Part shown: piece by piece, positions 1 through 5,885 of the stretch
How the letters are laid out: each line of letters begins with the position of its first letter
How positions within the stretch are numbered: the first letter of the stretch is position 1
From: Clostridiales bacterium
GTDB lineage: Bacteria > Bacillota > Clostridia > Christensenellales > CAG-138
Direction: 5' to 3'
Length of the DNA: 7,887 nt
Assembly: GCA_004558825.1 (NCBI GenBank)
Contig: SFDB01000033.1
Coordinates: forward strand, 1-7,887
The notes under the pieces: generated by a model
The model's database searches: none
The model's input: the letters and a program-made list of their open reading frames with translations, nothing else
Told to the model about the DNA's origin: nothing
Position numbers and translations under genes: made by a program

Positions 1-490
1 CATGGAGATTGAGGAAGAGCTGCTTGAGATGTATTCGGATGAGACTCTTGTCACAAAGCCCGCTCTTCTCGATCAGCGCGGCGGTCACAAGTATTCTCTT
101 GCCGCAGTTTCTCTTATCGATTCTATCGCCAACGATAAGCGCGATGTCCAGATAGTCAACATCAAGAACAACGGCACTGTTGATTTCATGGACGATGACG
201 ACGTTCTCGAGATAGCCGCTGTTATCGGCAAGGACGGCGCAGAGCCCGTCGCTATCGACAAGGTCGATAACAGACATATCATCGGTCTTATGCGCGTTGT
301 AAAGACGTATGAGAAGTACACCGTAGAAGCCGCGACAACCGGTTCCGAGGCAGCAGCTATCAATGCGCTGCTCGTGCATCCGCTCGTCGGCGACTGGGAG
401 AAGGCACACAAGTGCTTCGAGGAGATGAAGTGGGCTCACAAGGCTTATCTTCCCGAGTTCTTCCCCAACGATGTTGTCATCAAGTGCTGA
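1..490 (+). CDS. GH4 family glycosidase (6-phospho-alpha/beta-glucosidase type), C-terminal part
   Basis: This is the last 162 residues of an NAD- and divalent-metal-dependent glycosidase of family GH4, the group of cytoplasmic enzymes that typically split 6-phospho-glucosides taken up by PTS transporters. The frame is already open at the first base, so the true start lies upstream; the ATG at position 2 is only an internal methionine. Visible family features are the RGGHKYS stretch (residues 26-32 of the visible part), the AAVSLIDSIANDK helix, the VNIKNNG segment, the VIGKDGAEPV segment and a VEAATTG...LLVHPLV helix near the end. Family members are about 440 residues long, so roughly the last third is seen. 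The NAD-binding N-terminus and most metal ligands are off the window, so the substrate (alpha or beta, phosphorylated or not) cannot be told. A strong terminator follows the stop codon directly. Confidence 0.85.
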   Translation, partial: MEIEEELLEMYSDETLVTKPALLDQRGGHKYSLAAVSLIDSIANDKRDVQIVNIKNNGTVDFMDDDDVLEIAAVIGKDGAEPVAIDKVDNRHIIGLMRVVKTYEKYTVEAATTGSEAAAINALLVHPLVGDWEKAHKCFEEMKWAHKAYLPEFFPNDVVIKC

Positions 491-504
491 AATTAAATAT
501 TTTT

Positions 505-533
505 ATCCCGCCGCTTAATACGGCGGGATTTTT
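505..533 (+). terminator. Rho-independent terminator of the GH4 gene
   Basis: Fifteen bases after the GH4 stop, an 8-bp GC-rich stem (506-513 TCCCGCCG pairing with 521-528 CGGCGGGA) encloses a 7-base loop and is followed by a T run at 529-533. A short T run also lies before the stem (501-504), though its counterpart on the other side is not A-rich enough to argue for two-way action. It separates the GH4 gene from the envelope cassette. Confidence 0.92.
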
Positions 534-555
534 ATATGCATGAAAAAGAAACGAA

Positions 556-584
556 TTGAAAATTATAAGAAAAATCTATATAAT
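556..584 (+). promoter_or_regulatory. Sigma-A promoter candidate P1 upstream of the envelope cassette
   Basis: TTGAAA (556-561) is followed after exactly 17 bases by a perfect TATAAT (579-584). This is the best housekeeping-type promoter match in the gap between the GH4 terminator and the DUF6056-like gene. Transcription would start near 591, giving a leader of about 210 bases before the TTG start codon at 803. The surrounding DNA is very AT-rich, which raises the chance of random matches, but the spacing and -10 box are ideal. Confidence 0.6.
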
Positions 585-712
585 GTATATAATATCAATA
601 TATTTGAGATAAAGTGAAAAATTTGCATATTATTCAGCTTTTTTGTCTGTTTTTGAAGTAATATACCAATTGTTACAGTTTTGTTATCGTATGTAACCGT
701 TTTTTCATTATG

Positions 713-741
713 TTGTAAACAGGAATTAATTGCATTATATT
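713..741 (+). promoter_or_regulatory. Second promoter candidate P2, close to the DUF6056-like gene
   Basis: TTGTAA (713-718), a 17-base spacer and TATATT (736-741) form a weaker sigma-A-like promoter. Transcription would begin near 748, leaving a leader of about 55 bases before the TTG start at 803. It would also place the alternative GTG codon at 749 at the very 5' end of the RNA, which argues against that codon as a start. The -35 box matches only four of six consensus bases. Confidence 0.4.
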
Positions 742-788
742 TACACTTGTGGTAATATATCCTACGGTGGTTTATTACCGAAAAAATC

Positions 789-793
789 GGAGG
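789..793 (+). promoter_or_regulatory. Shine-Dalgarno site that selects the TTG start at 803
   Basis: GGAGG lies 9 bases before TTG 803. The alternative in-frame GTG at 749 has no purine-rich site in front of it, so this ribosome binding site decides in favour of the TTG start. Confidence 0.8.
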
Positions 794-802
794 AAAATTG
801 TA

Positions 803-2200
803 TTGAACAGTCAAAAATTAACCGTGAATCGTGAAACGGTAATAAAAATTACGGCTGTAGTCGCTATTGCAGCGCTTATGTTCAGCCTTATACTTGTGTT
901 TAACGGCATGATAGGATATGCCGCCGATGATTATCTCTATTTCTTCAAGTACACCGGACATGTTGTCAAAGGCACGCCGGAACGCCTGACGGGAATAAGG
1001 GATATTTTTACGGGCATGGTGACGCATTACAAGATCTGTAACGGCAGAATACCGGCGCATTTTCTTCTGCAGCTGTTTACTCTGTTCGATAAATCGGTCT
1101 TCAATGTTGTGAACTCCCTGTTCTTTACATTGCTCGGCCTGCTGATATATTTTCACGCAAACTACAAGCGACCGATAAATATACCGCTGCTGGTCTTTAT
1201 TTATGCCTTTGAGTGGCTTGGAATGAACAAACCCGCATCGGTCTATATCTGGTACAGCGCAGCGTTCAATTATCTGTGGACAACCGTGTGGATACTGACT
1301 TTTCTTATGTTCTACCGCATCCATGATACGGAGTCCGAAAAGCCGAAGCTTTCAAAAGAAATTATTCTTTCGGTTCTGATGTTTGTCGCCGGCGTTTTTG
1401 CGGGTTGGACAAATGAGAATATGGGCGGCGCAACAATGGGCGCTGTTATGCTCTTCTTGATCTACTTCAAGATAAAGAAAATGCCCGTCAGAGCACATCA
1501 TGTTACCGGACTTCTCGGAGTCATAACCGGATTCGGAATATTGCTTCTCGCTCCCGGCAACAGAGTGCGCATCGATAATACCCACCGCGAGCGGAATATA
1601 ATGAAGCATTTGCTGTGGTCGGCAGAGCAGATATCTTTTAATATCTGGCGTGCTGTGCTGCTTATGCTTGTAGTTTTGGTAATTGTCCTGTTAATTGTTT
1701 GCATCAAAAAGAAAAAGCTCAACTGGCTCCTGCCGTGCATATATTTGCTCACCGGTGCGGCGGCCGCGGGCGTTTTGATAGTTTCGCCCGAAGCGCCTCC
1801 TCGCTCTTTCTTCGGCGCAAATATTATGTTCGGATGCGCGGCGTTTGTTCTGGCGGCTCAGCTTTTTGACGGCAAAATGGACGGAATTAAGAAAACCGCT
1901 GTTGTGCTTTCGGTTTTGGTTGCCCTTGGCTTCGGCGTTATCTATGTCGGAGAATATTATGCGCTCAAGTCCGACAGCATCGCTTATGAAGAGGCTGAGC
2001 AGGCGATATATGAGCAGAAAGCGGCGGGCATAAAGGATGTCAAAATACCGCGCAGTCGACCGCGCAAATCTTATTGGTCGCTGAATTCATATATGATAAA
2101 TATTACCAACGATAACGCGAACAACAAATGGTTCAATGATTGGACTGCGGTGTACTACGGTGTTGACAGCGTTACCGTGGTAAAGAAGCCGAAAAAATAA
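803..2200 (+). CDS. DUF6056-like polytopic membrane protein, possible GT-C-type glycosyltransferase
   Basis: A 465-residue integral membrane protein with about ten predicted helices, the clearest at residues 14-36, 102-117, 151-172, 187-200, 209-223, 234-251, 281-301, 309-328, 338-355 and 363-383. Right after the first helix comes an ADDY motif (41-44), followed by NGRIPAH (80-86), GWTNEN (201-206) and APGNRVR (250-256). I recognise these as marks of DUF6056-like proteins. An Asp pair in the first outer loop is also where GT-C glycosyltransferases that use polyprenyl-phosphate sugars hold their catalytic acid; that role here is inference. The last 80 residues form a soluble tail with many aromatic residues and Asn. 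I chose TTG 803 because GGAGG precedes it by 9 bases; GTG 749 would add 18 residues without a ribosome site. The deacetylase gene follows after 34 bases, so the two are probably co-transcribed. Confidence 0.65.
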   Translation: MNSQKLTVNRETVIKITAVVAIAALMFSLILVFNGMIGYAADDYLYFFKYTGHVVKGTPERLTGIRDIFTGMVTHYKICNGRIPAHFLLQLFTLFDKSVFNVVNSLFFTLLGLLIYFHANYKRPINIPLLVFIYAFEWLGMNKPASVYIWYSAAFNYLWTTVWILTFLMFYRIHDTESEKPKLSKEIILSVLMFVAGVFAGWTNENMGGATMGAVMLFLIYFKIKKMPVRAHHVTGLLGVITGFGILLLAPGNRVRIDNTHRERNIMKHLLWSAEQISFNIWRAVLLMLVVLVIVLLIVCIKKKKLNWLLPCIYLLTGAAAAGVLIVSPEAPPRSFFGANIMFGCAAFVLAAQLFDGKMDGIKKTAVVLSVLVALGFGVIYVGEYYALKSDSIAYEEAEQAIYEQKAAGIKDVKIPRSRPRKSYWSLNSYMINITNDNANNKWFNDWTAVYYGVDSVTVVKKPKK

Positions 2201-2234
2201 GCAAAAATCTCTGTTTAAAGGTTAAGGTAACAAC

Positions 2235-4079
2235 ATGGCAGAAAATGTGAAAAGGAAAAAGAAGAAAAGAGCGGTGCTGATAGTTCTCATGGCGCTTGTG
2301 CTTGCCGTTCTTGCTGTGGTTTGCGTATATGAGACCGAGCTCAATAAGCTGGATTCAAACGACGGCGTAGACAACAGCTTCTATGATTCTCAGTTTAAGA
2401 ACAAAAAAGTCATGGTTATAGTCCCTCACGAAGATGACGATCTGCTTATCTCCGGTCAGGTGCTTCCGTCTATGTACAAAAACGGCGCCGATGTCCGTGT
2501 CGTGTTCGCAACAAACGGTGATAAAAGAGTTTCTGCATATACCCGTCAGAGTGAAGCCTGCAATGCGCTTGAAAAACTTGGTATACCGAGAGAGAAAGTA
2601 ATATTTCTCGGATATCCCGACGGAACGCAGCTCTATGTCGGCAAAAAAGCTTATTCTTTCTCTTCCGGACGGGATCATACTTATGCGGGAAAGGGATTTA
2701 AAGATTATCACTTCGACCGTTTCGGAACTCACGCCAAATATACAGCCGAAAATATGGTCGATGATATCGAAAGTGTTGTTCTCGAATATCGCCCGGATTA
2801 TATTTTAGCAATAGATTTCGATACCCACACGGATCACCGCGGAGTCAGCATATCGTTTGAAAAGGCGATGGAGCGTATCCTGAAAAAAGAGAGCGGATAC
2901 ACTCCGAAAGTGCTCAAGTGCTTCGGCTATTCACTTGCGTGGAAATCAAAGCCGGATTTTTATGCACTTAATATCAAGAGCACCGTGATGCAGGACAGAG
3001 AGAAGAATAACGATCCGTCATATGAGACCGATGTTCCGCAATACAGATGGAATAACAGGGTCAGACTGCCGATAGATAAAAAGTCTCTCAGCCATTCGAT
3101 ACTCAGATGTTCCGAATATAAAGCGCTCAGCGAGCATCTTTCACAGTATGCTTATTGCTATTCCGAACGCATAATAAACGGCGATTCGGTCTATTGGAAT
3201 CGCCGCACGGACAGCCTCACATATAATGCCGATATCAGCGTGTCCTCCGGCGATGCTTCGTTGCTTAACGATTTCAGACTCATCGGTGTCGGAAACAGGA
3301 CTGCCGGTCCCCATGTCAAGCTTGAAAACTGTGTGTCGAGATTCGATAAAAATGATGCACAAAAGGCTGTGACTGTGAAATTTGACAGCCCTAAAACGGT
3401 TTCATGTGTGTCTCTGTATGACAACTTCGGGCTCAATTCAAATATACTCGGCGGAGTAATCACTTTCAGCGACGGAAGCAAAGTCGAAGTTCCCGCTCTC
3501 AATGCCGACGGCAGCGAGACCCGCGTTGTGTTTGAACCAAAGCATAATATTACCTCTTTTACATTCAAAGTGACCGAGTATGAGGGCGTGGCGGGACTCG
3601 ATGAGATAGAAGCTTTTGAAAATGCCGATTATGATATGGGCTTCTCTCTTATAAAGCTCAAGAATGCCGATACGGACGATTATATATATAATTATCTTAT
3701 CACTCCCGATGAAAAGTCTCTGAATCTCGGCGCGTATGCGTCCGACCCGAACGCCGGATACACAATTAAAATAATCGAAGGCGACAGCGTAAAACTCGAG
3801 GGAAACACGCTCGTGTTTGACGATGATTTTGAAAAATGTACGGTTCGCGCGGAGCTCAACGGCGATCCTTCAACCTATGATCAGATAACAGTCAAGCGCC
3901 TCAGCGAAAGGGAGCTCAAATCATACGAATCGTTTGAAAAGGTGAACAAAACCGTCTTCAAAATCGATACACTCCGTCTCAAAACGAAGAACCTTTTTGT
4001 CAACGGATATGTTTATGAGAAGCTGAATGATTTTGTTAAATCACTTGAAAAGAAAGCCGGCATAGAGATCAGTGAATAA
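2235..4079 (+). CDS. Membrane-anchored PIG-L family deacetylase with C-terminal galactose-binding-like domain
   Basis: A 614-residue protein. Residues 6-12 are almost all Lys/Arg and are followed by one hydrophobic helix (13-32). This predicts a type II anchor with the rest of the protein outside the cell. Residues 57 to about 310 are a PIG-L/LmbE domain, the zinc-dependent fold that removes acetyl groups from N-acetylglucosamine-type sugars. PHEDDD (64-69) stands for the usual [AP]HPDDE, giving metal ligands H65 and D68 and general base D67; HTDH (198-201) supplies the second metal site. A TRQSEACNALEKLGI helix and an FLGYPDG stretch are also typical. Residues 345-463 resemble the galactose-binding-like domain found on other PIG-L proteins (DUF7402 or F5/8-type), ending in GLDEIEAF. 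Residues 466-614 are unrecognised, beta-rich in appearance, with a Lys-rich end. The start is ATG 2235 with AAGG 7 bases before it. The substrate is unknown. Confidence 0.8.
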   Translation: MAENVKRKKKKRAVLIVLMALVLAVLAVVCVYETELNKLDSNDGVDNSFYDSQFKNKKVMVIVPHEDDDLLISGQVLPSMYKNGADVRVVFATNGDKRVSAYTRQSEACNALEKLGIPREKVIFLGYPDGTQLYVGKKAYSFSSGRDHTYAGKGFKDYHFDRFGTHAKYTAENMVDDIESVVLEYRPDYILAIDFDTHTDHRGVSISFEKAMERILKKESGYTPKVLKCFGYSLAWKSKPDFYALNIKSTVMQDREKNNDPSYETDVPQYRWNNRVRLPIDKKSLSHSILRCSEYKALSEHLSQYAYCYSERIINGDSVYWNRRTDSLTYNADISVSSGDASLLNDFRLIGVGNRTAGPHVKLENCVSRFDKNDAQKAVTVKFDSPKTVSCVSLYDNFGLNSNILGGVITFSDGSKVEVPALNADGSETRVVFEPKHNITSFTFKVTEYEGVAGLDEIEAFENADYDMGFSLIKLKNADTDDYIYNYLITPDEKSLNLGAYASDPNAGYTIKIIEGDSVKLEGNTLVFDDDFEKCTVRAELNGDPSTYDQITVKRLSERELKSYESFEKVNKTVFKIDTLRLKTKNLFVNGYVYEKLNDFVKSLEKKAGIEISE

Positions 4080-4082
4080 TTG

Positions 4083-4111
4083 TTGCAAATAATGAAAATT
4101 TGTGATACAAT
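4083..4111 (+). promoter_or_regulatory. Internal promoter with extended -10 in front of the GT2 gene
   Basis: TTGCAA (4083-4088), a 17-base spacer and TACAAT (4106-4111) lie in the 67-base gap after the deacetylase stop. TG at 4103-4104 makes an extended -10 (TGATACAAT). Transcription would start near 4118, about 29 bases before ATG 4147. The GT2 gene may therefore be expressed both from the cassette promoter and on its own. Confidence 0.6.
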
Positions 4112-4136
4112 TCAGAAGCTATATTTGTGCAATTTC

Positions 4137-4142
4137 GGAGGG
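4137..4142 (+). promoter_or_regulatory. Shine-Dalgarno site that selects ATG 4147
   Basis: GGAGGG ends 4 bases before the ATG at 4147. The frame is open further upstream to a GTG at 4102, but that codon lies inside the -10 promoter element and has no ribosome site, so ATG 4147 is the start. Confidence 0.85.
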
Positions 4143-4146
4143 AAAG

Positions 4147-5085
4147 ATGAAATTATCCTTAGTAATTCCCTGCTATAACGAGCAGGATAATGTTGAATTA
4201 TTTTATAACACCGCAACTGAAGTTTTTAAAGACAAAGGCTTTGATTATGAGCTCATATTCGTCAATGACGGCAGCCGCGATCAGACGATGGACAAGCTCC
4301 GCCACATCTATGAGATAGCCGATGAAAATGTAAAAGTTGTCGGATTTTCGCGCAACTTCGGCAAAGAGTCGGCTATATATGCCGGGCTCAAAGAGAGCAG
4401 GGGAGAAATGGTCTGCCTTATCGATGCCGATATGCAGCAGCGCCCTGAGCTGATACTTGATATGATGGCGATACTCGACAAGGATCCCAACTACGATGCC
4501 GTGGCATGTTATCAGGAGGACAGACGCGAATCAAAAGTTCTCTCGGCTTTCAAAGATTGTTTTTATAAGATAATCAATAAAACTTCGGAGATCGAGTTCA
4601 AAAGCGGCGCAAGCGATTTCAGACTTCTCAGACGCTGTGTGGTCGATGCCGTGCTCAGCATGAGCGAATATCATCGCTTTTCCAAGGGCATTTTCTCGTG
4701 GGTTGGATTCAACACATATTATATGCCCTATATCGTTGAAGACCGCGCAAACGGCACTTCAAAGTGGAACTTTGCGAAGCTCTTCAAATATGCAATGGAC
4801 GGCATTATCGCTTTTACTACTACGCCGCTCAAAATTGCAACTTATATCGGCTTGACATCTTCTGCCGCGTCCATAATCTACATGATAGTTGTCATAATCC
4901 AGAAGCTGGCGTTTGATATCAAGGTTCCCGGCTACGCCACAACCGTTGTGCTCATTCTTCTGCTCGGCGGTCTTCAGCTTTTCTGCACCGGCATGGTCGG
5001 CGAGTATCTTGCCAGAACATATATCGAAACGAAGCACAGACCGATATATATCGCAAGAGAAGTTCTTGATTACGAGGACAAATAA
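4147..5085 (+). CDS. GtrB/DPM1-like GT2 glycosyltransferase (polyprenyl-phosphate sugar synthase type)
   Basis: A 312-residue family 2 glycosyltransferase, the usual length for GtrB/CsbB/ArnC-like enzymes. These move a sugar from a nucleotide donor to undecaprenyl phosphate at the inner face of the membrane. The GT-A fold is seen in VIPCYNE (6-12), VNDGSRDQT (39-47) and the DAD metal/nucleotide motif (93-95) followed by MQQRPE. Further on are SDFRLLRR, the FSWVGF segment and the GTSKWNFAKLFKYAMDGI stretch before the membrane part. Two helices (about 232-255 and 264-287) anchor the C-terminus, ending with the typical GEYLART...RP.Y motif. It follows the deacetylase by 67 bases and has its own promoter. 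No GtrA-type flippase gene is in the window. The sugar cannot be told from the sequence; glucose, GlcNAc and others are all possible. Confidence 0.88.
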   Translation: MKLSLVIPCYNEQDNVELFYNTATEVFKDKGFDYELIFVNDGSRDQTMDKLRHIYEIADENVKVVGFSRNFGKESAIYAGLKESRGEMVCLIDADMQQRPELILDMMAILDKDPNYDAVACYQEDRRESKVLSAFKDCFYKIINKTSEIEFKSGASDFRLLRRCVVDAVLSMSEYHRFSKGIFSWVGFNTYYMPYIVEDRANGTSKWNFAKLFKYAMDGIIAFTTTPLKIATYIGLTSSAASIIYMIVVIIQKLAFDIKVPGYATTVVLILLLGGLQLFCTGMVGEYLARTYIETKHRPIYIAREVLDYEDK

Positions 5086-5090
5086 ATCAA

Positions 5091-5132
5091 AAAGCATGAC
5101 TGCGGCAGATATTTACCGCAGTCATGTTTTTT
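5091..5132 (+). terminator. Strong terminator of the envelope cassette
   Basis: A perfect 11-bp stem (5095-5105 CATGACTGCGG with 5116-5126 CCGCAGTCATG) encloses a 10-base loop, extended by a G-T pair and three A-T pairs, with a T run from 5127 to 5132. The A run before the stem means it could also stop transcription on the other strand. It lies 5 bases after the GT2 stop codon. Confidence 0.95.
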
Positions 5133-5168
5133 GCAATGCGTATTGTACGAGTTTTTTTGAAAAAACTA

Positions 5169-5196
5169 TTGACAAATCCGCTTCTTTTGATATAAT
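5169..5196 (+). promoter_or_regulatory. Consensus promoter of the tRNA-Ala gene
   Basis: Perfect TTGACA (5169-5174), a 16-base spacer and perfect TATAAT (5191-5196), with TG at 5188-5189 forming an extended -10. Transcription would start near 5203, leaving a leader of about 23 bases to be removed before the mature tRNA end at 5226. This is the strongest promoter in the window, as expected for a stable RNA gene. Confidence 0.9.
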
Positions 5197-5225
5197 AGAT
5201 AGCGTTCCGAACGAACTTAATATTT

Positions 5226-5301
<76 letters not shown>

Positions 5302-5310
5302 AGCGAAAAG

Positions 5311-5346
5311 CCTTGAAACTCAACAGTTTCGGGGTTTTTTATTTTT
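5311..5346 (+). terminator. Terminator of the tRNA-Ala unit
   Basis: A 10-bp stem (5311-5320 CCTTGAAACT with 5325-5334 AGTTTCGGGG, two pairs being G-T) with the 4-base loop CAAC, followed by six T, one A and five T (5335-5346). It starts 10 bases after the CCA end. Confidence 0.92.
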
Positions 5347-5354
5347 GTGTACGA

Positions 5355-5393
5355 TTAGAAAACACATATTTTCTAACACTTCTTCTAACACTT
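5355..5393 (+). repeat. Inverted repeat plus tandem 11-base repeat downstream of the tRNA
   Basis: TTAGAAAA (5355-5362) and TTTTCTAA (5369-5376) form a perfect 8-base inverted repeat with a 6-base centre. Overlapping its right arm, TTCTAACACTT occurs twice (5371-5381 and 5383-5393), set 12 bases apart. The cluster lies directly after the tRNA terminator. Repeats of this size beside a tRNA 3' end recall recombinase arm sites, but no integrase gene is in the window, so the role is open. Confidence 0.6.
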
Positions 5394-5411
5394 GAGTAAA
5401 ACGACAAAAGC

Positions 5412-5462
5412 AAAAGCGCAGATAACCGCTGCGGTGTGAATTATATTTCTGCCGGCTTTTTC
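5412..5462 (+). other. Structured non-coding segment, terminator-like
   Basis: AAAAGC-GCAGA (5412-5422) can pair with TCTGC (5448-5452) and, after a 2-base bulge, GCTTTT (5455-5460). A small inner hairpin, ACCG/CGGT at 5425-5435, sits inside it. It ends in T residues, so it may be a second terminator or the decayed end of a lost gene. No coding sequence is visible in it. The pairing was found by eye only. Confidence 0.35.
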
Positions 5463-5486
5463 TCACCAATGTGACAAAACAAAACC

Positions 5487-5515
5487 TTGCCTTTGAATTT
5501 TCTGCGATGTATAAT
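5487..5515 (+). promoter_or_regulatory. Promoter candidate of the zinc-ribbon gene
   Basis: TTGCCT (5487-5492), a 17-base spacer and perfect TATAAT (5510-5515). Transcription would begin near 5522, about 30 bases before ATG 5552. The -35 box matches four of six consensus bases. Confidence 0.6.
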
Positions 5516-5551
5516 AATGTTGAAAATGTATTATAACAGGGGGCATATTAT

Positions 5552-5743
5552 ATGAAGATAATCAGAAATGCAATAAGATGCAAAAAATGCGGCGAGGTTA
5601 TCGAGAGCAAATCCGTACACGATTTCAAATTCTGCTCATGCGGCGCATGTGCCGTTGACGGAGGACACGAATATCTCCGCAGATGCGGTGAGCTCGAGGA
5701 CTGGGAAGAGCTGGCGGAGACCGAAGAAACTGATGACGACTGA
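5552..5743 (+). CDS. DUF7695-like small zinc-ribbon protein
   Basis: A 63-residue soluble protein. Five cysteines sit in two knuckles: C10-K-K-C13-G and C28-S-C30-G-A-C33, with a sixth Cys at 45. The order IRNAIRCKKCGEVIESKSVHDF, then FCSCGACAVDGGHEYLRR, is one I recognise from small DUF7695-type proteins of Firmicutes and phages. The fold is probably a zinc ribbon; the molecular role is unknown. The last 17 residues (47-63) are almost all acidic, as in many proteins that bind partners or mimic nucleic acid. ATG 5552 follows AGGGGG by 8 bases, and a promoter candidate lies 37 bases upstream. It is a single-gene unit between the tRNA and the glycosyltransferase, closed by a terminator at 5801-5843. 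Confidence 0.85.
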   Translation: MKIIRNAIRCKKCGEVIESKSVHDFKFCSCGACAVDGGHEYLRRCGELEDWEELAETEETDDD

Positions 5744-5758
5744 TTTCGCCTGACAAAA

Positions 5759-5774
5759 TACAGCCTGTGCTGTA
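5759..5774 (+). other. Small hairpin after the zinc-ribbon gene
   Basis: TACAGC (5759-5764) and GCTGTA (5769-5774) form a 6-bp stem with a 4-base loop, 15 bases after the stop codon. No T run follows, so it is not a terminator by itself; it may protect the 3' end of the message. Confidence 0.45.
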
Positions 5775-5800
5775 CATGTAAATTTGTGTTAAAAGTTAAT

Positions 5801-5843
5801 TGGCAACCCTGAGGCTTAATCGCTTCGGGGCTGTTACTTTTTT
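5801..5843 (+). terminator. Probable terminator of the zinc-ribbon gene
   Basis: A 14-position stem (5801-5814 with 5823-5836, one A-C mismatch and several G-T pairs) with an 8-base loop, followed by the T run 5838-5843. It ends the zinc-ribbon transcript. Its loop and upper stem also take part in a longer inverted repeat with 5868-5879, which would exclude the terminator fold. Confidence 0.75.
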
Positions 5844-5879
5844 GTGTTATATTTGTCTGCGCCATTGGCGATTAAGTCT
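5812..5879 (+). repeat. 12-base inverted repeat spanning the terminator
   Basis: AGGCTTAATCGC (5812-5823) is complementary to GCGATTAAGTCT (5868-5879) in 11 of 12 positions; the twelfth is a G-T pair. The arms are 44 bases apart. The left arm covers the loop and part of both sides of the terminator hairpin, so the two folds cannot exist together. Confidence 0.7.
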
Positions 5880-5885
5880 AAAAAG

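Noticed and set aside
749..802. An upstream GTG start adding 18 residues to the DUF6056-like protein
   Set aside because: There is no ribosome site before GTG 749, while GGAGG sits at the right distance before TTG 803.
591..802. A riboswitch in the leader of the envelope cassette
   Set aside because: The region is AT-rich with only one weak 6-bp stem; I see no conserved core of a known riboswitch class.
491..802. A small protein gene in the 312-base gap after GH4
   Set aside because: No plus-strand frame with a start and ribosome site is seen, and the minus-strand frame at 563-814 is low-complexity and lies over the promoters.
818..1324. A 168-residue open frame on the minus strand
   Set aside because: It is the reverse of the DUF6056-like gene, rich in Tyr, His and Arg without domain features; a shadow of the membrane-protein codons.
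5371..5393. The two TTCTAACACTT copies as a CRISPR array
   Set aside because: There are only two copies of 11 bases with a 1-base gap and no spacers or cas genes; far below CRISPR repeat and spacer lengths.
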